Below are positions 46,536-55,118 of a stretch of 64,000 nt of DNA, piece by piece. Source of the DNA: Nocardioides jishulii (GTDB lineage: Bacteria; Actinomycetota; Actinomycetes; Propionibacteriales; Nocardioidaceae); the NCBI RefSeq assembly GCF_006007965.1, contig NZ_CP040748.1, forward strand, positions 992,001 through 1,056,000, read 5' to 3'. The translations under genes and the position numbers were made by a program. The notes beneath the pieces are model-generated. The model saw only the letters and a program-made list of their open reading frames with translations. It had not been told where the DNA came from and did no database searches. Numbering within the stretch: the stretch's first letter is position 1; each line of letters starts with the position of its first letter.

Positions 46536-47075
46536 ATGGCAGCCGGCGCGACGATGCACACGTTCGAGATCGAGCTGGCCGACATGGATCGGGGCGTCTA
46601 CGAGCAGTTCACGCTTCGGGCGGCGCGGCATCCGTCAGAAACCGAGGCGTACCTCGTGACGCGTGTACTCGCCTACTGCCTCGAATACGAAGAGGGCATC
46701 GCGTTCAGCGAGGGAATCTCGGCGGCCGCCGACCCGGCGGTGCTCGTGCGCGATCTAAGCGGGAAGCTCTTGGCCTGGATCGAGGTTGGGGCGCCGGACG
46801 CCGCGCGCCTTCACGCGGGCAGCAAGGCTTCTGAGCGCACGACCATCTACACGCACCGCGACCACACCAGGGTGCTGGCGCAGTGGGCGGGCGCGAAAAT
46901 ACATCGCGCAGGCGAGATCGTCCTGCACAACTTTGATCCCGGGTTCATCGATTCCGCCGTGGACGCGATCGAGCGCCGCAACGCGCTCACGCTCACTGTT
47001 ACCGAGCGGCAGCTCTACCTCGAACTAAATGGCGTGCACCTTTCGTCGGCGGTCCACGATCATCCGATCAGTTAG
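46536..47075 (+). CDS. YaeQ family protein
   Basis: 179 aa from ATG 46536, the usual YaeQ length. The family start is MHTFEIELADMDRGVYEQ, followed by RHPSETEAYLVTRVLAYC and later WIEVGAPDAARLH and YTHRD. The fold is related to PD-(D/E)XK nucleases, but activity has not been shown for the family. The sequence TTTAGGCC just upstream may include a -10 box. It follows the dead recombinase on the same strand. Confidence 0.88.
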   Translation: MAAGATMHTFEIELADMDRGVYEQFTLRAARHPSETEAYLVTRVLAYCLEYEEGIAFSEGISAAADPAVLVRDLSGKLLAWIEVGAPDAARLHAGSKASERTTIYTHRDHTRVLAQWAGAKIHRAGEIVLHNFDPGFIDSAVDAIERRNALTLTVTERQLYLELNGVHLSSAVHDHPIS

Positions 47076-47079
47076 TGGC

Positions 47080-47106
47080 GCGGGGTCCCCTCACTATCGG
47101 CCCCGC
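47080..47106 (+). terminator. hairpin after the YaeQ gene
   Basis: GCGGGG and CCCCGC pair across a 15-nt loop, 4 nt after the stop codon. Confidence 0.35.
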
Positions 47107-47211
47107 TGTTGCCGAGCAGCACTTCATCGGTGCCAGCAGGCCACGCCCACTTCGCCGCGATCCGGACGCCCGGATCTGCGACATCTTCTCGCTCTTTCTG
47201 AGCCCAGCGGC

Positions 47212-47217
47212 TAGCGT
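47212..47217 (+). promoter_or_regulatory. -10 box (TAGCGT) for leaderless small gene at 47224
   Basis: TAGCGT ends 6 nt before GTG 47224; no ribosome site is visible. Confidence 0.4.
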
Positions 47218-47223
47218 TGACGG

Positions 47224-47493
47224 GTGCGCGAGGTGATGGTCGTCGTCAGTGACCCATGGTCGTTCGTGGACGGGACGGGATCCAACGTCTTCACGGCTCG
47301 GGTACGCGCGACCGATGGCGACCTCGTGTTGCTTGAGTTGGCGGGAGGGCTCTACGTCGCGAGCCCGAGAGGAGTCGCCGGTTTCAGTCTCATCCCGATC
47401 ACTGAGGAGCAGTCGAAACAAGAGGCGCCATGGGGTCGTGACGATTGGAGGGGGCAACCCACCGCTTTGCTCGGAGACATTCAGGGCCTATGA
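47224..47493 (+). CDS. small hypothetical protein
   Basis: 89 aa. Not recognised. The first 60 residues look like a compact beta domain (NVFTARVRATDGDLVLLELAG), with a polar, disordered tail. No membrane segment. The GTG start follows a TAGCGT box. It lies between the YaeQ gene and the HEPN-like gene. Confidence 0.55.
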   Translation: MREVMVVVSDPWSFVDGTGSNVFTARVRATDGDLVLLELAGGLYVASPRGVAGFSLIPITEEQSKQEAPWGRDDWRGQPTALLGDIQGL

Positions 47494-47740
47494 CATCCGC
47501 TCACACTCGCGCGGACATCCGATGGGCCGCGTCCCTTCTCCGCCTGCGGACCGGACTTGGTTCACGTGAGCGGTCTAGCGTCAGCGAACTGGGGACTCGA
47601 TCACGTGACATCTGAGAAGGTCGACGCTGCAGCTCAGACCCAGGCATGCCCTCGGTCTCTACGGGATTGGCCGGGCACAACCAAACTCCCCTCTACAGAG
47701 AACTCGAGCGATCTGGCGCAGGGCACGACCTCGGTGTTCT

Positions 47741-49261
47741 ATGTTCTCTCAGGTGGAGGAGAAGATACCTGCCGGGTGGGCTCGGGTCGAAGCGCCTCCT
47801 TGGTTATGGGGCGGTCGACCTCGTGAACTCTTCACGAGCGCCGGTTTCCACGTCCGAGCGACGGATGGGACGAAGGCCCTCGTGACCACGCGTGAGCACT
47901 ACACGCGATCGAGGCCGGATCTGGTCAGTCTGCAGAAGATCGCGGGGCCCATGTCGTCACTGGCCCGATGGGATGGCCTCAACATCATGGGTGACGACGA
48001 AATCGATCAGGTCGTCCGGGACAGTGGTCACCGTGCCCTCGAGCAGATTGGGAGGGACAGTGGCGACCTCGCGCACCTAGTCAGTTACTACCAACTCGCT
48101 GTGGCTGCCGTCCCATCGGAATCGATCGGCGAGCAGTGCCGTTTGGCTTTGGAGTCACTGCAAGAGGTGACCATCGAAGGTCGCGGGTGCGCGTTCGCGA
48201 ATCCCGGGGTCTACGCCGTCCGCCGGTCGCCAGAGCTGCTACACCGAATCAAGCTCGTGTCGGTTCTGATCCGGTTGCAGCATGACGAAAAACTACGCGC
48301 AGGTGACCTGACGGGCCTTCAGAAGCAGCATGACCGGCAGGCGTCGGTCTTTGCGGCCAGTGAAGGCCTGCACCAAGGCTTCTATCTGTTGGACCAGTAC
48401 CTCGGTCCTCTCCTCGGCGCCCTGACGCCTGCAGTCTGGGGTTTTATGTCGCACCGCGCACACGGCGCGATCGTCTTCTCCTATGGGCGGCAAATTGGAG
48501 GCGCCCCCAGGATCTCCTCTGACCTATTAGGCACGCTCCCAACCCGGGGCGCTGATCGGGTGACGGAGTTCGCGCCGCTCGATCCGCAGGCCATCCCTTC
48601 TGCTCTTTCTTGGTGGGTTGAGCGTCTCAACGACCTCTTCGGCGTGATCAGTGATCCCGCGGTCTTCCTTGACGGCGCCGGTATCTATCAGCCTTCGCTG
48701 CAGCTTCAAGCGATCCTCACGACCGAGCAACTGTTCAGTCGCGTGCTTTCTATCCAGGCAGCACACTCCGACACCAACGCTCGGCGAGTTCTGCTCTTTA
48801 CTGTTCTCGACACAATCGAGGCCCTTACGGGAAGGCCCGTTGAGAAAAATTGTGACGCCTCTTTTGCGGCCAAAACGCTCGCGCGACTACGAGATCAGAT
48901 TCCAGATCAGGCTGGCCAGGTGCTGTTGCCCCGAGCCGAGCGCGGGGTGGACTCCTTGGCAGAGGTAGGGGATGGATTCTTCCTCCGCGAGGACTGCGGA
49001 GGCGTGATGTTGCGGCCTTCTACTCAGCAGGTCGTCCCGTTGGAGAGGGGAACGGCCGAGTACCTAAAGTTGCTGCGCAATGCGACACATGGGCACGGGG
49101 CGAACAAGAAAAACCAGGTGGAAGCAACCGAATCGCTATTGGCACGCCACGACGGCCGCATCCCCCACGAGGTCGCACTGCTGGGCTGGCTGTACCTGCT
49201 TGATTTACTCAGCCACCCGGACGCTCTTCGCCGCCACTTAACAGCCCGCTCCCAGAAATGA
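47741..49261 (+). CDS. large hypothetical protein with HEPN-like C-terminal motif
   Basis: 506 aa from ATG 47741; the true start is uncertain, since no ribosome site is present and the preceding 140 nt have coding character in another frame (from about 47646). It is mainly helical and soluble. Near residue 450, YLKLLRNATHGHG followed by LLARHDGRIPHEVALLGWLYLL resembles the end of HEPN domains in uncharacterised abortive-infection-like proteins; the Arg and the second His fit RX5H. Codons have many A/T third positions (for example TTATTAGG), unlike the core genes. It is the last gene before palindrome copy 2. Confidence 0.6.
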   Translation: MFSQVEEKIPAGWARVEAPPWLWGGRPRELFTSAGFHVRATDGTKALVTTREHYTRSRPDLVSLQKIAGPMSSLARWDGLNIMGDDEIDQVVRDSGHRALEQIGRDSGDLAHLVSYYQLAVAAVPSESIGEQCRLALESLQEVTIEGRGCAFANPGVYAVRRSPELLHRIKLVSVLIRLQHDEKLRAGDLTGLQKQHDRQASVFAASEGLHQGFYLLDQYLGPLLGALTPAVWGFMSHRAHGAIVFSYGRQIGGAPRISSDLLGTLPTRGADRVTEFAPLDPQAIPSALSWWVERLNDLFGVISDPAVFLDGAGIYQPSLQLQAILTTEQLFSRVLSIQAAHSDTNARRVLLFTVLDTIEALTGRPVEKNCDASFAAKTLARLRDQIPDQAGQVLLPRAERGVDSLAEVGDGFFLREDCGGVMLRPSTQQVVPLERGTAEYLKLLRNATHGHGANKKNQVEATESLLARHDGRIPHEVALLGWLYLLDLLSHPDALRRHLTARSQK

Positions 49262-49352
49262 AGGTAAATGATCGAGAGGTCGGCCCCCTCGGCACGAACA
49301 TTCGCGAGGAGCTATGGGGTCGAAGCGATCAGTAGTAGCCGTGCCTTGGGGT

Positions 49353-49376
49353 GCGTCACTCCGCCGCGAGTGACGC
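49353..49376 (+). repeat. 24-nt palindromic repeat, copy 2 (perfect)
   Basis: GCGTCACTC and GAGTGACGC pair perfectly over 9 bp around CGCCGC. It lies between convergent genes (stops at 49261 and 49411), so it could also act as a terminator. Confidence 0.85.
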
Positions 49377-49410
49377 CTGGTCGAGTCGCGAACGGCACCA
49401 ACGATCGCGC

Positions 49411-51219
49411 TTACGCGGTTTGTGCCACCGACGCACCGGCGTCCGCCACAACACCGGAGGCCGGGGGAGCCACCTCCCGCGCCTTCAGGAACTGCCCGGT
49501 CCGCAGCGTCTCCCCGTAACCGGGCGCGAACTCGCCGCCCTCCCAGGCAACGCGTCCGCTGATGATCGTCGCGGCCACGGCGTCGTCATTGCGGTTGACC
49601 ATGCGTCGGATGCCGTTCATCTCGGCGAACTCGGCTTCGGCGTAGTCGTTCACGGCGCCGTTGAGGCCGGCGGGGTCGATGATCGTGATGTCGGCGCGGT
49701 CGCCGGGGCGGATGCGTCCGGCGTCGACCTGGTGGAAGTCGGCCAGCTCACCGGTCAGCTTGTACACGGCCTTCTCCAGGGGCATGAACGGCTTGCTGCG
49801 CTCGGCCGCCTGGTGCACGCGGTCGAGGAGGCAGACGCCGAAGTTGTAGAAGGCCATGTTGCGCAGGTGGGCGCCGGCGTCGGAGAAGCCGACCGTGACG
49901 CCGGGGGTGTTGATGAGGCGGTTGGCCACCTTCTCGCGGTGGTTGGCGATGACGGTCGTCCACCGGAAGGCGGTGCCGTGCTCGACCACCAGGTCGAGGA
50001 AGCAGTCCACCGGGTGCAGGCCGCGTTCCTTGGCCACCTTCGCCACCGAGCGTCCGACCAAGGACTCCTCGGGGCACTCGGTGATCACGGCGTCGTCGAA
50101 GTCGCGGTGCCACACGCGGGGACTGAACTTCTTCTCGAAGTCCTCACGGAACCAACGCCGGTAGGCCTCGTCCTTCAGCAGGTCGTTGCGGCCCATCTCC
50201 TCACGCAGGTGCAGCGCCTCACGGCCGGAGCCGAACTCCTCGAAGACGACCAGGTCGATGCCGTCGGCCCACACCTGGAACGTCGTCGGCAGGTGCTGCC
50301 ACACGAAACGGCCCTTTCCGATGGTGTTCGCCAGGAAGGCGATGGGGCGGAAGATCCGGTTCACCCACGGTTCCGCACGCGTGTCCGCGGCCGAGAGCAA
50401 GGAGACCCGCAACGGCTTGCGGACCCCCAGTCCCATCGACGTGGTGGCGTAGAAGGCGACGTCCACCTTCGTGTTGAGGTTCGGTACGCCCTGCAGCGTC
50501 CGCTCGCGGCGACGGAGCAGCCGCGAGATGGCCCGGAACTCGCTCCAGCTGGCGTGTGTCGAGGGCAACGTACGCGAGCGGTAGCGGTCGCCGTCGAGCT
50601 TGTCCCAGGGGTTCGTCATCGTCGAGACCCCGATGAACCCGGCATCCAGGGCCTGGTCGATCAGCTCGAGGATGCGGCGCCGCTCCGACCGGGTCGGCTT
50701 GTGCTTCGGGTCCGTCGCGCGGCCCAGGCCCATCACCGAGGCGCGCACGTCGGAGTGGCCGATGAAGGAGGCGATGTTCGGCCCCAGCGGCAGCGTCTCC
50801 AGGGCCGAGGCCCAGTCCTCGGGGGAGTCCCACGTCTTCATCGTGTGCAGCGTCCGCAGCACGGCCTCACGGGGCAGCGCCTCCACGCGGCTGAACAGGT
50901 CGGCCACGTCCACCGCGCCGCTGTAGACCGCCGAGATGGAGCAGTTGCCGATCAACGCCGTCGTGACGCCGTGGCGTACGGACTCGTTCAAGCCGGGCGC
51001 CACCAGCAGCTCCACGTCGTAGTGGGTGTGGGCGTCCACGAAGCCAGGCATCACCCACCGGCCCGTCGCGTCCACGACCCGCTGCGCCAAGGAGGCGTCC
51101 AGCGGCTCGCGGCTGACCTCCGCGACGCGGCCGTCACGGATCGCCACGTCCGCGACATATCCCTCCGCGCCCGTGCCGTCGAGGTAGAGACCGCGTTGGA
51201 TCAGGAGGTCGTAGGCCAT
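49411..51219 (-). CDS. N-acyl-D-amino-acid deacylase-type amidohydrolase
   Basis: 602 aa from ATG 51219, with AAAGGA about 10 nt upstream; the frame is open to 51327 without a signal. Metal ligands are marked by FVDAHTHYD (about residue 65-73). The C-terminal catalytic Asp is in VGFSDAGAHLRNM, and the composite beta domain DADITIIDPAGL-like segment (RADITIIDPAG) closes the fold. The family hydrolyses N-acylated D-amino acids or related cyclic amides. High GC and normal codon use suggest it is a native chromosomal gene inside the mosaic region. Confidence 0.9.
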   Translation of the reverse strand: MAYDLLIQRGLYLDGTGAEGYVADVAIRDGRVAEVSREPLDASLAQRVVDATGRWVMPGFVDAHTHYDVELLVAPGLNESVRHGVTTALIGNCSISAVYSGAVDVADLFSRVEALPREAVLRTLHTMKTWDSPEDWASALETLPLGPNIASFIGHSDVRASVMGLGRATDPKHKPTRSERRRILELIDQALDAGFIGVSTMTNPWDKLDGDRYRSRTLPSTHASWSEFRAISRLLRRRERTLQGVPNLNTKVDVAFYATTSMGLGVRKPLRVSLLSAADTRAEPWVNRIFRPIAFLANTIGKGRFVWQHLPTTFQVWADGIDLVVFEEFGSGREALHLREEMGRNDLLKDEAYRRWFREDFEKKFSPRVWHRDFDDAVITECPEESLVGRSVAKVAKERGLHPVDCFLDLVVEHGTAFRWTTVIANHREKVANRLINTPGVTVGFSDAGAHLRNMAFYNFGVCLLDRVHQAAERSKPFMPLEKAVYKLTGELADFHQVDAGRIRPGDRADITIIDPAGLNGAVNDYAEAEFAEMNGIRRMVNRNDDAVAATIISGRVAWEGGEFAPGYGETLRTGQFLKAREVAPPASGVVADAGASVAQTA

Positions 51220-51323
51220 GTGGGGGAGTCCTTTCAGGGGGTGCCGCGACAGCGCGACCACGGCTGAAATGTGACACGCCTCACGGGCTATGGGCAAGAA
51301 TCGACGCTCGGGCCGTAGGGCGC

Positions 51324-52094
51324 TCACTCGCAGGTGCTGGCATTGGCATGAACTGGCGTCCTCTCCACGCGCCCCACCAGCGCCAACTCCCGCGAGAGGT
51401 CGGTCAGCTTGGCACCCGCGAACTCCGAGACCACCGTTCCTTGTTCGAACGACTTGGACGTCGCCGCCACAGAGACTCCTTCGAACTCACCAGAACCGAT
51501 CACTCCCTGGTCGGCGGGGACGCTGGCATATGTCCCGGTCGGCGCCCAGCTGGCTTCGATCCTCCTTCCGTCGAGGCAGAGCGCAGGGCGGTGAGCCAGC
51601 GCCACCACGTAGTCATGCCCCACCTCGAGCCGAGGACTTCCCTTGACCGTCGTCTCCTCCTCGACTCCGTTCGGGAGTCGGAACCAACCTCCGTACGCTC
51701 CGGCCGTGACCGTCTTGCCGAGAGGCTCGGCCTCATCGGCACTCCACAGGAAGTTGATGACGCGGAGCGTCACGAGACGGTCAACCATCCCTTCGCCGTT
51801 GGGTGAGGTCTCGCTCCTTCCGGGAGGCACCCGCTCCTCGCCGATGACGGACACGGCCACGACGTGGTCGGCCGCCTTGACCCAGTCGGTCACGGTTGTG
51901 GAGGCCACGACATCCAAGGCGGAGTAGACGCGAGGCGTGGAACTGCCCTCGAGGGGTCCTTCTTCGGGAGCTGCCCCTGCCTCGGTCGGCGACGTGGGCA
52001 TTGTCAACGCCCATACCGTCACTGCGCAGGCAATTGCGGCCACAGCTAGAGGAGGAGTCGGGTGCTTGGTGAACTTGGTGACCTTGTTCGACAC
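51324..52094 (-). CDS. exported or membrane-anchored hypothetical protein
   Basis: 256 aa from GTG 52094, which has GGGGAG 5 nt upstream; an ATG at 52127 in frame lacks one. A hydrophobic segment (about residues 16-32) is followed by a mature beta-rich domain with no recognised family, including VKAADHVVAVSVIGEERV and VGHDYVVALAHRPALC. Two Cys (in ALCLDG and at the extreme C-terminus STCE) may form a disulfide. Probably an extracellular protein. Confidence 0.7.
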   Translation of the reverse strand: MSNKVTKFTKHPTPPLAVAAIACAVTVWALTMPTSPTEAGAAPEEGPLEGSSTPRVYSALDVVASTTVTDWVKAADHVVAVSVIGEERVPPGRSETSPNGEGMVDRLVTLRVINFLWSADEAEPLGKTVTAGAYGGWFRLPNGVEEETTVKGSPRLEVGHDYVVALAHRPALCLDGRRIEASWAPTGTYASVPADQGVIGSGEFEGVSVAATSKSFEQGTVVSEFAGAKLTDLSRELALVGRVERTPVHANASTCE

Positions 52095-52541
52095 AGAGAC
52101 TCCCCGGTCAATAGATGTAGTTGACATTGTTCCTGGCGACGTTGCCGAGGTCGAGGGTGTCCAGACAGCTCAGGGTGTCCCACTTGATCCGCATACGTTC
52201 AGCGCATCCCTCTTTTGCCGGCGAGGCTTGCGTCCCGTGCGCCACAGCAAATGCATTGCCCGCCTGATGGCGGACGGCCACAGATGCAGAGCCTCGGGTT
52301 GGGAGTACGACCGCGCCATCTACATGCGCGCGATCTGAGGAATCTCCCGCTCATCCAGTGAGGGCGTCACTTCGCCGCTAGAGACGCGTCACGCCCCGGC
52401 CGGCGTCTCGTATCCATGCGCTTCCCGTCTCCGACAACAATGACCCACGGCAGACGAACTCCACTGACCGTCCAGAGACGTCGTACCGGCACCGGCACCG
52501 GCCTCATCCGGCACCACTAGGTCAGCAGACGTCGCCACCTG
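52095..52541. other. 447-nt gap with palindrome copy 3
   Basis: No convincing gene. A plus-strand frame ending at 52338 has no start signal or family and is antisense to the upstream gene's start, so it is not called. The palindrome copy lies at 52364-52387; the rest shows only short GC-rich inverted repeats. Confidence 0.5.
52364..52387 (+). repeat. 24-nt palindromic repeat, copy 3
   Basis: GCGTCACTT-CGCCGC-TAGAGACGC. The outer five pairs are kept; an extra GTCACGCC follows directly on the right. Confidence 0.65.
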
Positions 52542-53261
52542 CTAGCTGATGGCTTCCAACTGCCGCCACGTTGACTCGTCACCCATCAGGATCTCCTTGT
52601 CCATGTCGGACAGGACCTCGTCCGTCGGTCCGGGGACGAACATGAACGACGTGATCCGCCATCGCCCGCCTGTGTGGACGACCTCGACGCGGGTGTCTGC
52701 CCAGAGTTCGGTCGCGACACCCTGCTGGAACAGGTGCCTGGCGAGAAGTTGGGTGCGGAGGGTGCGGTCGCCCTCGGAGATCCACTGTGAACGGACCCAG
52801 CCGGGGTGGTCGGTGAGCCAGCGCTGCTTGATGCCACCTTCCGCCACGGACTCATTGGCGTGTGCGAGGAACTGTCTCGCCTCCTCACTGGCGAACAGTG
52901 CGTTGAGCTTCTTCTGGTCAAGCGTGGCGTTCTCCGAGTCGAGTGCGAACTGCATGGCGGCCAGCGCGAACTGCTCGCCGTCCTCGAAATCGTCCCCAGC
53001 GTCGGCAATCTGCTCAACGTCCTGCCAGTGAAGGTCGGGCGTGAACGTCGGTGGCGGTTCAGAACTGCCGTCGTCCTTGATGACCGGTTCCACGCTCGGA
53101 GGCGTAGGCAGGCTGCTTGGCGTGCTCCGCTGTGAACCTGCCTCGGGCTCCGTCGTTCCGTCCTCTGCGCCCGAGCAAGCGCCCAGCACAGAGACGGCCA
53201 GGACTGCAGCGGCAATGTGTACGCCGTGGCCCCCGCGCCGGTGGTGTCTGCGTCTGATCAC
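52542..53261 (-). CDS. lipoprotein of unknown function
   Basis: 239 aa from GTG 53261. A signal peptide with lipobox VLGAC (about residues 25-29) is followed by a Ser/Pro/Thr-rich spacer and a helical domain with FALAAMQFALDSENA. The C-terminal part has VEVVHTGGRWRITSF, like NTF2-type or DUF4878-like lipoproteins of actinobacteria. The start overlaps the stop of the upstream gene (GTGA), so the two were translated as a coupled pair. Confidence 0.78.
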   Translation of the reverse strand: MIRRRHHRRGGHGVHIAAAVLAVSVLGACSGAEDGTTEPEAGSQRSTPSSLPTPPSVEPVIKDDGSSEPPPTFTPDLHWQDVEQIADAGDDFEDGEQFALAAMQFALDSENATLDQKKLNALFASEEARQFLAHANESVAEGGIKQRWLTDHPGWVRSQWISEGDRTLRTQLLARHLFQQGVATELWADTRVEVVHTGGRWRITSFMFVPGPTDEVLSDMDKEILMGDESTWRQLEAIS

Positions 53262-53635
53262 TTCAGCTTCTCCACAGCCAAGGAATTGAAGGCCCACGCG
53301 TAGTGCGCGTGGCCCGTCTCGTTCGGATGGAAGGACTGGGTGTGGTCGGCCTTCGTCCAGTTGACGATGTCGAGCCACTCTGGAGCGTGGTCGATGAACA
53401 GAGGCAGCAAAATCGCCCTGACATGTTCTCCGGGGAGGACGTTCGTCCGTGAGAAGCCGAGCACAGGACCAGCGGTTTGATCACCGTCGCTCCAGCCGGG
53501 AAGGCCCCAGTTGGGCCGGTAGGTGAACCGATCCTTTGCCGCATAGCCGCCGAGCAAGGGTGTTTGCCGTCCGCCTTCATTCGAGGGCATGAGGTCAAGG
53601 TCGATCCCTATCGCCACGGTGCTGACTGCCTCCAT
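53258..53635 (-). pseudogene. chimeric remnant: EF-Tu domain-3-like N-part joined to the end of an SGNH hydrolase
   Basis: 125 aa open frame. Residues 5-85 have the pattern of an EF-Tu C-terminal barrel, with NEGGRQTPLLGGYA and VLPGEHVRAILLPL. Residues 88-125 have VNWTKADHTQSFHPNETGH, the catalytic Asp-His block of SGNH/GDSL hydrolases, but the nucleophile and oxyanion blocks are absent. An internal deletion that fused two genes in frame is the simplest explanation. The GTGA overlap with the downstream lipoprotein gene fits an original SGNH hydrolase-lipoprotein operon. No ribosome site is seen before its ATG. Confidence 0.55.
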
Positions 53636-53743
53636 GACAACGAGGGTAAGGCGGTGGGTTCTTTAGGACGTCCGGATCTGCCGTAGTCCGGTCGGCTTGA
53701 AGTTGCCCCACTTCCCCGCCTGTGACGACGCGAACCCCTCAAC

Positions 53744-54628
53744 TCAAGCAGACCCCGGGTATCCGTTCAGATGCGTCAGAAGGACGTCGGAAAGCTGCTC
53801 GGGTGCTTCTTCGGCCATGTGGTGGCCGGAGTCGATGACGGCGGTATGCACCCGGCGACGGCACCAGGCTTTCCACACCTCTGCGGGGTCGCCGTACAGG
53901 TCGACCATGTCGTCGTGCCGGGACCAGGCCACGAGGGTGGGGCACTCGATGAGTCGGCCCGCGGCCCGGGCTTCTTCGTCGTGCCGTCGGTCGACGTGGA
54001 GCCCGGCCCGGTAGTCCTCGACCATCGCCCGGACCGTCCGGGGTTGCTGCACGGCCTCGACCATGTCGGCGTAGTTGTCCGCGCCCATCGACGCTGCGTC
54101 GAGTCGGTACCAAGCAAGAGGATCCGCATTGATGACCCGCTCGGCGTGCGGCGAGGCGCCGAGGAAGAACCAGTGCCACCAGGGCTCGGCGAACTCGGCT
54201 CCTGCCCGTTCGAGAGCCTCAACGATGGGCACGCTGTCCAACACCGCCAATGAGGTCACGTGCTCAGGGCTGTCGAGCGCGGTGCGGTAGGCGACATAGC
54301 TGCCACGGTCGTGCCCGATGACAGCGAAGGTTTGCTGCCCGAGTCGTGAGGCCAGTTCCACAATGTCGCCGGCCATGGCGCGGTCGCAGTACGTCGAATG
54401 GTCCGGGTCCGGGTCCGGCTTGGAGGAGTGGCCATAGCCGCGAAGGTCGGGACAGATGACCAGATATCCACCGGCCGCCAACCGTGGCGCGACTGCGTGC
54501 CAGGTCATGTGGGTGCGCGGGTGACCGTGGAGCAGGATGACCGCAGGTCCTGCTCCGCCGACGCGGACGCGGAGGTCGATCCCCGGCGCGACCGTGACGT
54601 CCCGAACCTCGAAGTCTGCGAACACCAC
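53744..54628 (-). CDS. alpha/beta hydrolase, haloacetate dehalogenase / epoxide hydrolase type
   Basis: 294 aa from GTG 54628, which has GGGAGG 5 nt upstream; an ATG at 54703 lies too far and without a site. HGHPRTHMTWHAVAP and DLRGYGHSSKP form the oxyanion and substrate-carboxylate part. The nucleophile is Asp in GHDRGSYVAYR (not Ser), as in fluoroacetate dehalogenases and epoxide hydrolases, with the paired Arg retained. The catalytic His is in SGHHMAEEAP. Length equals haloacetate dehalogenases. Substrate is unproven. Confidence 0.85.
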   Translation of the reverse strand: MVFADFEVRDVTVAPGIDLRVRVGGAGPAVILLHGHPRTHMTWHAVAPRLAAGGYLVICPDLRGYGHSSKPDPDPDHSTYCDRAMAGDIVELASRLGQQTFAVIGHDRGSYVAYRTALDSPEHVTSLAVLDSVPIVEALERAGAEFAEPWWHWFFLGASPHAERVINADPLAWYRLDAASMGADNYADMVEAVQQPRTVRAMVEDYRAGLHVDRRHDEEARAAGRLIECPTLVAWSRHDDMVDLYGDPAEVWKAWCRRRVHTAVIDSGHHMAEEAPEQLSDVLLTHLNGYPGSA

Positions 54629-54696
54629 CCCAGCCTCCCACCACGAGGTGACGTTGAGACGTACGTTCAGCGGGCTGGACGGCACTCCATGAGAGC

Positions 54697-54720
54697 GCGT
54701 CACACCGCCGCGAAAAGGCA
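54697..54720 (+). repeat. 24-nt palindromic repeat, copy 4 (degenerate right arm)
   Basis: GCGTCACAC-CGCCGC-GAAAAGGCA. Left arm and loop are kept. It lies 68 nt upstream of the hydrolase start. Confidence 0.5.
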
Positions 54721-54824
54721 GGTCCTACCTCTGTCACGGGTCGTGCAGTGGCCCATGGCGTGGAACCTAGGACGCCGGACCTTGCCGTTCCTGTCCCGCG
54801 TGCGTCTCCGCACGCAGACCCGTG

Positions 54825-55118
54825 TCAATTCCCGGTCTTCGTGACCCCGAACATCAGCACGCGGCGGTCGATGTCGTAGAACACGCTCCCGGTGTTCTTC
54901 AGGATGTCCTGCAGGTTGTCGGCATCGTCGGCACTCACGGTGAGCACCTCTTCCCAGGCCCCCTGGTCGAGCACGAGCTGAAGTGTCCAAGTGCCGGTCT
55001 CGCCACCCGCTCCCGCTGTCCAACTGAACTGATAGTGCGTGAGCTGGCGAACGCGAAGACTGTCATCGGTCATGCGGATGCCGGCGTCATCGGCCTGGGT
55101 CTTCTTCTTGGGAGGCAT
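54825..55118 (-). CDS. small hypothetical protein
   Basis: 97 aa with AGGAG 5 nt upstream of the ATG, a good translation signal. It begins with a basic MPPKKKTQ and continues as a beta-rich domain (YQFSWTAGAGGETGTWTLQLVL) then VSADDADNLQDILKNTG and FYDIDRRVLMFG. No family recognised; size and layout resemble small immunity or phage-related proteins, but that is only a guess. Confidence 0.65.
   Translation of the reverse strand: MPPKKKTQADDAGIRMTDDSLRVRQLTHYQFSWTAGAGGETGTWTLQLVLDQGAWEEVLTVSADDADNLQDILKNTGSVFYDIDRRVLMFGVTKTGN

Noticed and set aside
51937..52338. Plus-strand open frame across the 5' end of the exported protein gene and the gap
   Set aside because: Mostly antisense, no translation signal, no recognisable family.
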